A stretch of DNA of 13,463 bases from positions 8,183 to 21,645 of the forward strand of contig NZ_PKIZ01000025.1 in assembly GCF_002847825.1 (NCBI RefSeq), written 5' to 3'. How positions within the stretch are numbered: position 1 is the first letter of the stretch; each line of letters opens with the position of its first letter. The DNA is from Kytococcus schroeteri (GTDB lineage: Bacteria > Actinomycetota > Actinomycetes > Actinomycetales > Dermatophilaceae). The notes under the pieces are model-generated. The model was not told the origin of the DNA and searched no databases. It saw only the letters and a list, made by a program, of their open reading frames with translations. Below, piece after piece: positions 6,452 through 13,463 of the stretch. Both the position numbers and the translations under genes were made by a program.

Positions 6452-7621
6452 ATGAAATCGAACCGCGTTCCCTTGGCGCTCGCAGGAGCCCTGACCCTAC
6501 TCTGGTCCGCTGCACACGGCGTGGACCAGTTGGCCATCTCGCCGGAGCAGTCCCGACAGGTCGATGAATTCATCAGCTCACAGGACCTCGGAATTCCCGC
6601 CGATGACCTGGCGCGGTACGTTGCAGGGCAGGACGAGTTCGCCGCACTCGTAGACGAACTGCAGCGCGAGATGCCCGACGGATTCGTCGACGCCGAATGG
6701 GACGGCCCCAACTCGCGGGGCACCTACATCGCCGTGCGTCCAGACCATTACGATGCGGCGGTGACCGCAGCGAAGGCGTCGGCCCCCTCTGTTACCCCGA
6801 GGATTCTGGTGTCCTATTCGGTCCCGGCTACCACGCGCTCTGAAGCGGAGTACGACTTGGTGGACCAAACCGCACGGTTGACCAACGGCGACCAGGATGT
6901 TTCGGCAACCATCGACCCCAAGACCAACCAAGCAACCATCACCGTCATGACCCGCCCGGCCACAAGCGCTCGCCAGGCACGATCCGGCGGAGTGTCACCG
7001 GAGCACGTGGAACAGCAACTCGAACTGCCCGAGTTTGTGAAGTCCGCTTCAGTCGAGTTCACGGCCAAGGACTCGGGGCCAGAGTTCGGATCCGGCGGAA
7101 ACTGGAATGGGAACTCCTGCACCGCTGGGTTCACGGCGGTCCGCGGTGGGCGCACTGCCGTGACCACGACAACGCACTGCGGTTCCGCCAGCCGCTATGA
7201 CGGAGCGACCCTTTCGGCAAGGTCCGTCAGCACGGCGCGCGAAGGCGATGTCCAGAGTTTTCTGGCTGCCGGCGTGTCCAACACCAACTCGCTACGGTAC
7301 GACTGGGGCAAGCACCGCCGAATTAACCGCTCCTACAATCCTGTCAGAGGGAACGTGGTCTGCCACTTCGGCATCGCCACGGGACACGGGTGCTCCGAAG
7401 TAACGTCAACAGGACGCGCGTTCTACTTTGGTGGAATCAAGAAGACGGTGGGAAACCTTGTCTACGTCCGCGGGCACATCACCAGCGGGGGCGACTCCGG
7501 CGGGCCGTGGTTCTGGTCTGACCGCGCCCACGGCATCCACATGGGGAACTGTGGGGGCAGTTCGTGCTTCACTGCCATCAGCTCCCTCAGCAAGATCTCG
7601 ACTCGGGTATACACGGGGTGA
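6452..7621 (+). CDS. Secreted S1-family serine protease, streptogrisin-like
   Basis: Encodes 389 residues, with GGGAGAAGG (6435-6443) 8 nt before the ATG. A signal peptide covers about residues 1-23. Residues about 24-210 are a likely propeptide, as in alpha-lytic protease and streptogrisin precursors. The protease domain follows: CTAGF (223-227), TTHCG with His242 and the flanking Cys223/Cys243 pair, Asp266 in GDVQSF as probable acid, and Ser349 in GGDSGGPW. Further cysteines (304/314 and 367/372) suggest three disulfides. The triad is complete, so the enzyme should be active outside the cell; its substrate is unknown. Codons ending in A or T are much more frequent than in helD, purA or fba, suggesting a different origin. 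The next gene starts 5 bp after its stop, so the two form an operon. Confidence 0.92.
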   Translation: MKSNRVPLALAGALTLLWSAAHGVDQLAISPEQSRQVDEFISSQDLGIPADDLARYVAGQDEFAALVDELQREMPDGFVDAEWDGPNSRGTYIAVRPDHYDAAVTAAKASAPSVTPRILVSYSVPATTRSEAEYDLVDQTARLTNGDQDVSATIDPKTNQATITVMTRPATSARQARSGGVSPEHVEQQLELPEFVKSASVEFTAKDSGPEFGSGGNWNGNSCTAGFTAVRGGRTAVTTTTHCGSASRYDGATLSARSVSTAREGDVQSFLAAGVSNTNSLRYDWGKHRRINRSYNPVRGNVVCHFGIATGHGCSEVTSTGRAFYFGGIKKTVGNLVYVRGHITSGGDSGGPWFWSDRAHGIHMGNCGGSSCFTAISSLSKISTRVYTG

Positions 7622-7626
7622 CGTCC

Positions 7627-8019
7627 ATGAACCGTTTCACCACCCTGCGCTGCGCCGGTGCACTCCTGGGCTGCGCCCTGGCCCTCACCGTCACCACCGC
7701 GTGCAGCCAGGAGAAGACCGACGTCGCCACGTGGCAGGGCGAGTGGGGCCACACGGACAAGGGCTACACCGCGACCCTCTCCCGGGCCGACGGGTGTCTG
7801 AAGGCCACGGTGGACGGCACGGAGTACATGGCCGTGCTGCCCACCGGGTCGTCCGTGGACGGCGACACGGTGAAGACCCCGCAAAAGGAGTACGAGCTGG
7901 GCCTCGAGGTCACGATCGGCGGGTGGGGCACCAGCCGAAAGGAGGCCGAGGACACCGTCTCCGTGACCATCCCCGAGCCCTGCACCGACCAGGCCTCCCG
8001 AGTCTGGCTCCTCACCTGA
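7627..8019 (+). CDS. Small lipoprotein co-transcribed with the protease
   Basis: Encodes 130 residues. ATG 7627 is preferred to an upstream in-frame start at 7564 because that start lies inside the protease gene and the lipoprotein signal begins at 7627. The GGGGTGA that overlaps the protease stop serves as ribosome site, so translation is probably coupled. The signal ends in TTAC, a loose lipobox, with Cys26 as the acylated residue. Two further cysteines in the mature part (in DGCLK and EPCTD) could form a disulfide in a small beta-rich domain. The family is not recognised. Its place in the protease operon suggests a partner, anchor or self-protection factor for that enzyme, but nothing in the sequence proves it. 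A strong terminator follows. Confidence 0.75.
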   Translation: MNRFTTLRCAGALLGCALALTVTTACSQEKTDVATWQGEWGHTDKGYTATLSRADGCLKATVDGTEYMAVLPTGSSVDGDTVKTPQKEYELGLEVTIGGWGTSRKEAEDTVSVTIPEPCTDQASRVWLLT

Positions 8020-8030
8020 GCCACACACTC

Positions 8031-8064
8031 GTGGGCCCCGCCGGTTCGTCCCGGCGGGGCCCAC
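8031..8064. terminator. Strong stem-loop between cassette B and purA
   Basis: A perfect 14-bp GC-rich stem (8031-8044 with 8051-8064) has a 6-nt loop. It lies between the convergent lipoprotein and purA stops, so it can end transcription from both sides. No equivalent hairpin is present next to purA' in cassette A. Confidence 0.85.
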
Positions 8065-8073
8065 GCGTGTGCT

Positions 8074-9530
<1,457 letters not shown>

Positions 9531-9547
9531 CCGAGGTCGGCGCGTGC

Positions 9548-9553
9548 GATGAT
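9548..9553 (+). promoter_or_regulatory. Candidate -10 box (GATGAT), leaderless acetyltransferase transcript
   Basis: GATGAT ends 6 nt before ATG 9560, the same spacing as at the fic and cassette A lipoprotein genes. Its first base departs from TANNNT, so support is weak. No ribosome site precedes the ATG. Confidence 0.3.
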
Positions 9554-9559
9554 GGGCGC

Positions 9560-10189
9560 ATGAGCACCTCCTCCCCGTTTCGGCTGGTCCCACCGCCTCC
9601 GGGCGGGGGTCCCCTGGTGCACCTGGAATCGCTACGGGCGGAGCACGCCGAGGGCTGGTTCGCCGCGGCGCAGGTGACCGGCCCGGAGGCGTGGGCATGG
9701 CTCTCCCGACCGTTCCCCCAGACGCTGGAGGACGCCCGGGCCGACGTCGCCGACGCCCTGGCGGCCCGCGATGCCGGAGCCCGGCTGCCGCTGGCCCAGC
9801 TGGACGCGGTGACCGGCGAGTTCCTCGGGACGACCTCCTACTACGCGCCGGACGCGGCGGTGCGGTCGGTGGCGGTGGGCTTCACCTGGCTGGCAGGGAG
9901 CCGGCACGGGCGCGGGCACAACGCGGACTCCAAGCTGCAGATGCTCGGGCACGCCTTCGAGGGGCTGGGCGCGGAGGTGGTCGTCTGGCACGCCGACGCA
10001 CGGAACACCCGGAGCCGGGCGGCCATCGAGCGGCTCGGCGCGCGGCACGACGGGGTGCTGCGGCACCACAGGCGGCGCCCGGACGGGACGGTGCGCGACA
10101 CCGCCTGCTACTCGATGCTGGCCACCGAGTGGCCCGCGGCGAGGGAGCGTCTGGCCGCGCGGGTGCGCGCCGCAGCGGCCGGCGCCTGA
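9560..10189 (+). CDS. GNAT-family N-acetyltransferase, RimJ/RimL-like
   Basis: Encodes 209 residues. The pattern is that of RimJ/RimL-type GNAT enzymes, which move an acetyl group from acetyl-CoA to an amine: an N-terminal VHLESLRAEH strand-helix (20-30), GFTWL (107-111), the acetyl-CoA loop RHGRGHN (115-121), a helix (124-136), NTRSRAAIERLGA (149-161) and RDTACYSMLATEWP (179-192). The motif RDT-x-x-YS...EWP is typical of this subgroup, whose substrates are varied (ribosomal protein N-termini, amino acids, antibiotics); the substrate here cannot be told. It starts divergently 143 bp from purA. Its TGA faces the FUSC-protein stop within a 15-bp palindrome. Confidence 0.88.
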   Translation: MSTSSPFRLVPPPPGGGPLVHLESLRAEHAEGWFAAAQVTGPEAWAWLSRPFPQTLEDARADVADALAARDAGARLPLAQLDAVTGEFLGTTSYYAPDAAVRSVAVGFTWLAGSRHGRGHNADSKLQMLGHAFEGLGAEVVVWHADARNTRSRAAIERLGARHDGVLRHHRRRPDGTVRDTACYSMLATEWPAARERLAARVRAAAAGA

Positions 10190-10201
10190 GCCCGGGGCTC
10201 A
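10187..10201. terminator. Palindrome holding both convergent stop codons
   Basis: TGAGCCC-G-GGGCTCA is a perfect inverted repeat. Its left TGA ends the acetyltransferase gene and its right half gives the TGA of the FUSC gene. As RNA it could form only a short stem (5 bp, 5-nt loop), so terminator function is uncertain. Confidence 0.35.
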
Positions 10202-11263
10202 GTCGTCGCGGGAGGCCCGGCGCAGCATCGCCATGACCGCCCGGTCCGCGCGCCGCTCGGCCGCGGTGCGCCACAGGTAGACCACGACCATGCCGCACAG
10301 GGCACCGATCACGGTCTCGATCGCCCGGGCCTGCAGCAGGTCCGAGGTGTCCGTGGGGTGCGAGAGCTGGATCATCAGCAGCGCCAGCGGGGTGACGAAG
10401 AGCAGCGCCACCGAGTAGTTGCGCCCGATGAACATCTCCGCCAGCCACTGGAAGAGCACGACGAACACCACCAGGTGCCAGACCTGCAGCTGCATGGACA
10501 GGACGAAGGCCGTGACACCCACGCCACCGATGGTGCCGATCATGCGCTGCACCCCACGCTGCAGCCGCGCCCGGTGCGTCGGGGCCGCGATGGGCGCCGC
10601 GGAGGCGATCTGCGCCCAGTACGCGTGGCTCATGCCGCTGGCCGCCCCCAGCAGGCCCGACAGGGTCGAGGCTGCGAGGAACCGCCCACCGTGCGCCACC
10701 AGCTGGGCCCGGGTCAGCGGGTCGGCCGGCGCAGGCGGGGTCCTCACGTCACGCGGGCCCTCGCCCACGTAGCGCCAGAGCACACCCAGCACCACCGAGA
10801 GCGTCGCCGAGGCGGCCGCCACCCCCATCGCCAGCAGCGGCGGGGCCACCGCATCGGGTCCCATGGAGGCCACCGCGCCGGAGGCGAACATGAAGAACAG
10901 CGCCCCGGCGGGGTGCAGGTTCCACCCGGCGGCCAGCGCCGAGCCCACGCCCGCCACGAGCGCGGTGAGCACCAGCGGGGCCCAGTCCCCCGCCCCGGAC
11001 AGCGCGACGAGGGCACCGAGACCCACGGAGACCACGAACATGCTGCCCGCCCGTAGCTGGTCGCGCAGCCGCTCGCGCGTGGGCCGGTGCCGCGCGTACA
11101 GCGAGGTGAACGCCCCGAAGCTCGCGTAGATGGAGAGGTCCTTGTGTCCCGTCGCCACGAGCACCACCAGCGGGATGGCCACCGACAGCGCGATGCGCAC
11201 GGCCGGCACGAGGTCGCGCTCCCCCGGGGCGACCTGGAGCATCTCGCGGACGGCATGGGGCAT
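10199..11263 (-). CDS. FUSC-family integral membrane protein
   Basis: Encodes 354 residues, with GGAGG (11274-11270) 6 nt before ATG 11263. About eleven hydrophobic segments are visible: near 19-39, 43-56, 73-90, 94-112, 118-133, 141-163, 194-210, 241-257, 261-279, 284-300 and 316-331. The C-terminal half carries the FUSC (fusaric acid resistance-like) signature: YWAQIASAAPI followed by R-x-x-x-R...GTIGG (215-247) and a RNYSVALLFVTPLALLM-like strand. Relatives are proposed to export aromatic acids or other small molecules; the substrate here is unknown. The protein is short, with one membrane half and no large cytoplasmic domain. It is probably a single-gene transcript with a G-rich leader region. 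Confidence 0.88.
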   Translation of the reverse strand: MPHAVREMLQVAPGERDLVPAVRIALSVAIPLVVLVATGHKDLSIYASFGAFTSLYARHRPTRERLRDQLRAGSMFVVSVGLGALVALSGAGDWAPLVLTALVAGVGSALAAGWNLHPAGALFFMFASGAVASMGPDAVAPPLLAMGVAAASATLSVVLGVLWRYVGEGPRDVRTPPAPADPLTRAQLVAHGGRFLAASTLSGLLGAASGMSHAYWAQIASAAPIAAPTHRARLQRGVQRMIGTIGGVGVTAFVLSMQLQVWHLVVFVVLFQWLAEMFIGRNYSVALLFVTPLALLMIQLSHPTDTSDLLQARAIETVIGALCGMVVVYLWRTAAERRADRAVMAMLRRASRDD

Positions 11264-11276
11264 GCAGGACCTCCGG

Positions 11277-11311
11277 CATCACGGGGGGGGTGGGGGGACA
11301 TCGTGATGATA
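11277..11311 (-). promoter_or_regulatory. FUSC-gene promoter and hairpin-flanked G/C tract
   Basis: On the minus strand TATCAT (11311-11306) is a TANNNT -10 box upstream of the FUSC gene. Arms catcacg (11277-11283) and cgtgatg (11302-11308) flank an eight-G run, a T and a six-G run (plus strand 11283-11297). The repeat overlaps the -10 box and could be an operator, or a leader hairpin. Confidence 0.4.
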
Positions 11312-11328
11312 GGGACCCGGGAACGCCG

Positions 11329-11357
11329 ACGGCCGCCCTGGCTGGCAGGACGGCCGT
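11329..11357 (-). terminator. Stem-loop ending the fba-DUF3151 operon
   Basis: Arms 11329-11340 and 11346-11357 pair at 11 of 12 positions around a 5-nt loop. The structure begins 46 bp past the DUF3151 stop and lies upstream of the FUSC-gene promoter, which is the right place for an operon terminator. Confidence 0.75.
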
Positions 11358-11403
11358 GGGTGTGAGGCAGATGACGCGGGCGGGTCGACCGCGGCTGCCG
11401 GCG

Positions 11404-11826
11404 TCAGGTGGCGGGGCGCTCGATGCCGAGAGCCCTCGCCGCGGTGGCCGAGGAGTCCGCGAGGAACTCGGCGCAGCGGCGCTCCTCATCGGTCTCGCCG
11501 ATCTCGCCGGCGGCCTTGCTCAGCGTGGCCAGGCAGCGCAGGAAGCCGCGGTTGGGCTCGTGCTCCCACGGCACCGGGCCCTGGCCGCGCCAGCCGGCGC
11601 GGCGCAGCGCGTCCAGCCCGCGGTGGTAGCCGGTGCGGGCGAAGGCGTAGGCCTCCACCACGAGGCCGTCCTCCAGGGCGGCCCCGGCGAGCTCCGCCCA
11701 GGCCGCCGAGCTGGTGGGCCGCGCGGCAGCCACCATGCGGGCGTCCTGACCCTGCTCGAGGGCGGCGGTCGCCGGGTCCTCGGGCAGCTCGGTGGGCGGG
11801 ATGCCCAGGAGGTTCTCGCCCGGCAT
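11404..11826 (-). CDS. DUF3151 family protein
   Basis: Encodes 140 residues beginning MPGENLLG. The start ATG 11826-11824 shares its A with the TGA of fba (TGATG), so translation is coupled. The sequence matches what I know of DUF3151, a small soluble actinobacterial family often next to fba: an N-terminal ENLLGIPPTELPED segment, an Ala-rich helical body, the core YAFARTGYHRGLDALRRAGW (60-79), then PVPWEHEPNRGFLRCLATL (85-103). No signal peptide or membrane segment is seen. The function is unknown. The same frame stays open upstream to 12906 but that is only the shadow of fba. Confidence 0.88.
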   Translation of the reverse strand: MPGENLLGIPPTELPEDPATAALEQGQDARMVAAARPTSSAAWAELAGAALEDGLVVEAYAFARTGYHRGLDALRRAGWRGQGPVPWEHEPNRGFLRCLATLSKAAGEIGETDEERRCAEFLADSSATAARALGIERPAT

Positions 11827-12866
11827 CAGCGGTGGGTCCCGGCGGAGCGCAGGTTCTCGCACGCGGTCACGATGCGGGCCGCCATCGACTCCTCGGCCAG
11901 CTTGCCCCAGGCGCGCGGGTCGTACTGCTTCTTGTTGCCCACCTCGCCGTCCACCTTCAGCACGCCGGCGTAGTTCTCCATCATGAAGCCGGCCACCGGG
12001 CGGGTGAAGGCGTACTGGGTGTCGGTGTCCACGTTCATCTTCACCACGCCGTAGTCCACCGCGTCGGAGATCTCCTGCTCGGTGGAGCCCGACCCACCGT
12101 GGAAGACCAGGTCGAACGGCTTCTCGGCCACCGAGGAGTGCTTGCTGGGGCCGAACTTCTCCACGACGGCGGCCTGCGCCTGCTGGAGGATCTCCGGGCG
12201 CAGCTTGACGTTGCCCGGCTTGTAGACGCCGTGCACGTTGCCGAAGGTCAGGGCGGCCATGTAGCGGCCCTTCTCGCCCATACCCAGCGCCTCGACGGTG
12301 GCGATGGCGTCCTCGGGGGTGGTGTACAGCTGGTCGTTGATCTCGTTGGCGACGCCGTCCTCCTCGCCGCCGACCACACCGATCTCGACCTCGAGGATGA
12401 TGTCCAGCGCGTTGCAGCGCTCCAGCAGCTCCTGCGCGATCGTGAGGTTCTCGTCCAGCGGCACCGCGGAGCCGTCCCACATGTGCGACTGGAACAGGGG
12501 CGTGCCGTGGGCCTTGTACTCGGCCTCGGAGGCCTCCAGCAGCGGGCGCACGAAGCCGTCCAGCTTGTCCTTGGGGCAGTGGTCGGTGTGCAGCGCGATG
12601 TTCACGTCGTAGTTCCTGGCCACCTCGCGGGCGAAGGCGGCGAAGGCGCGGGCGCCGGTGATCATGTCCTTGACAGTGGGGCCGGAGAAGTACTCCGAGC
12701 CGCCGGTGGACACCTGGATGATGCCGTCGGAGCCCGCCTCGGCGAAGCCGCGGATGGCGGCGTTCAGGGTCTGCGAGGAGCTCACGTTGATGGCCGGGTA
12801 GGCGAACTTCTCCTTCTTCGCCCGGTCCAGCATGTCGCGGTAGACCTCGGGGGTTGCGATGGGCAT
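11826..12866 (-). CDS. fba: Fructose-bisphosphate aldolase, class II
   Basis: Encodes 346 residues. The enzyme splits fructose 1,6-bisphosphate into dihydroxyacetone phosphate and glyceraldehyde 3-phosphate in glycolysis and runs in reverse in gluconeogenesis. ATG 12866 fits the family N-terminus (MPIATPEVYRDML) and has AGGAG (12877-12873) 6 nt upstream. Class II zinc-enzyme motifs are complete: HTDHC (93-97) with Asp95 as catalytic acid/base and His96 as zinc ligand, EIGVVGGEEDG (161-171), FGNVHG with His212, FHGGSGS (255-261) with His256, and NVDTDTQYAFTR (278-289). Length is normal. The stop overlaps the DUF3151 start by one base. Confidence 0.97.
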   Translation of the reverse strand: MPIATPEVYRDMLDRAKKEKFAYPAINVSSSQTLNAAIRGFAEAGSDGIIQVSTGGSEYFSGPTVKDMITGARAFAAFAREVARNYDVNIALHTDHCPKDKLDGFVRPLLEASEAEYKAHGTPLFQSHMWDGSAVPLDENLTIAQELLERCNALDIILEVEIGVVGGEEDGVANEINDQLYTTPEDAIATVEALGMGEKGRYMAALTFGNVHGVYKPGNVKLRPEILQQAQAAVVEKFGPSKHSSVAEKPFDLVFHGGSGSTEQEISDAVDYGVVKMNVDTDTQYAFTRPVAGFMMENYAGVLKVDGEVGNKKQYDPRAWGKLAEESMAARIVTACENLRSAGTHR

Positions 12867-12901
12867 GTGGTTCTCCTCGTGTGTCCGTTCCGGCGGGCCG
12901 G

Positions 12902-12928
12902 GGCACCGTGGCCCGAGGGCGCGGTGCC
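12902..12928 (-). terminator. Stem-loop between the methyltransferase gene and fba
   Basis: Arms ggcaccg (12902-12908) and cggtgcc (12922-12928) enclose an inner gccc/gggc stem (12911-12920). It may end the upstream transcript or lie in the fba leader. A second GC palindrome, cccgccggcggg, sits at 12954-12965, next to the methyltransferase stop. The 112-bp gap holds nothing else I can support. Confidence 0.4.
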
Positions 12929-12978
12929 GTGCGCCGGCCATCTTGTCAGAAGCCCCGCCGGCGGGCCGGTGGGCCGGC

Positions 12979-13463
12979 TCAGGCGGGCAGGCCGTGCACG
13001 TGCTGGCGCACCCAGGCGTGCATGGCGATGGCGGCCGCCGCGCCGGCGTTGATGGAGCGCGTGGACCCGAACTGCTCGATGTGGAGCACGGCCTCGCAGT
13101 GCGCCAGCACCTCCGGGGTGAGGCCGGGCCCCTCCTGCCCGAACACCAGCACGCACTCGGCCGGCATCGTGTACCCCTCCAGCGGCACGGAACCCGGCAG
13201 GTTGTCGATGCCGAGCACCGGCAGCCCGGTGCCCCCGTCACGCCGCGGCGCGGCGGCCGCCCACGCGGCCAGGGCCTCGGCGTCGGCGTGGTGGTGCTCG
13301 TGCTGGTACCGGTCGGTCACCATCGCCCCGCGCCGGTTCCACCGCCGCCGCCCCACGATGTGGAAGGCCGCCACGTTGAACGCGTTGGCGGTGCGGATCA
13401 CCGAGCCGATGTTGAAGTCGTGCCCCCAGTTCTCCACCGCCACGTGCAAGCCGGTGCGGCGGG
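12979..13463 (-). CDS. TrmH/SpoU-family RNA 2'-O-methyltransferase, N-terminus beyond window
   Basis: The frame runs off the right edge. A TTG at 13449 could serve as start, but the frame stays open upstream (Arg-Arg-Thr-Gly before LHVAVENW), so the gene probably begins outside. SpoU-family enzymes methylate a ribose 2'-OH in tRNA or rRNA using S-adenosylmethionine bound in a knotted C-terminal fold. The three family motifs are visible: ENWGHDFNIGSVIRTANAF with its conserved Asn and Arg (motif 1), LVFGQEGPGLTPE (motif 2) and IEQFGSTRSINAGAAAAIAMHAW (motif 3, knot region). The RRRWNRRGAMVTDRYQH segment after motif 1 is typical of an actinobacterial subgroup. The exact target nucleotide cannot be told. 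It lies upstream of fba on the same strand, 112 bp away. Confidence 0.9.
   Translation of the reverse strand, partial: RRTGLHVAVENWGHDFNIGSVIRTANAFNVAAFHIVGRRRWNRRGAMVTDRYQHEHHHADAEALAAWAAAAPRRDGGTGLPVLGIDNLPGSVPLEGYTMPAECVLVFGQEGPGLTPEVLAHCEAVLHIEQFGSTRSINAGAAAAIAMHAWVRQHVHGLPA

Noticed and set aside
12867..13241. N-terminal extension of the aldolase frame across the methyltransferase gene
   Set aside because: It is Arg/Pro/Cys-rich shadow sequence; fba starts at 12866 after AGGAG.

Overview
This is a very GC-rich window with short intergenic gaps, TANNNT-type -10 boxes, probable leaderless genes and actinobacterial protein families: a HelD-type helicase, DUF3151 next to class II aldolase, and a TrmH-like methyltransferase before fba. 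It looks like the chromosome of an actinomycete. Order Micrococcales is a guess from gene style only; no rRNA is present to confirm it.

Left edge (1-1176, minus strand): two adjacent genes for exported proteins. One is a small Sec-secreted protein whose strand pattern suggests an aerolysin-like pore-forming fold. The other is a Tat-type exported beta-rich protein cut off by the window edge. A 316-bp gap follows, holding divergent promoters and an AT-rich stretch with an 11-bp-phased direct repeat. Then comes helD (1493-3760, plus strand), a UvrD-like ATPase that acts on RNA polymerase.

Centre (3564-8381): the most unusual part. The 3' ends of helD and purA each occur twice, in direct orientation. 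The order is helD / cassette A / purA' (3' fragment) / helD' (3' fragment) / cassette B / purA. Cassette A is one lipoprotein gene. Cassette B is a Fic-family AMPylator gene followed by an operon of a secreted streptogrisin-like serine protease and a small lipoprotein. The arrangement is what results when a molecule carrying one version of the helD-purA interval integrates beside a second version. Two alternative cargoes now sit in series, and either could be removed by recombination between the direct repeats without damaging helD or purA. The fic promoter carries a 17-bp inverted repeat. The protease promoter carries a run of nine G and a palindrome between its -35 and -10 boxes.

Right part (8079-13463): ordinary core genes. 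These are purA (adenylosuccinate synthetase, minus), a divergent RimJ/RimL-type acetyltransferase (plus), a convergent FUSC-family membrane protein (minus), the coupled pair fba-DUF3151 (minus) and the 3' part of a TrmH/SpoU-family RNA methyltransferase (minus, running off the right edge). Several good stem-loops mark transcript ends.

No tRNA, rRNA, CRISPR array, transposase or integrase was found.
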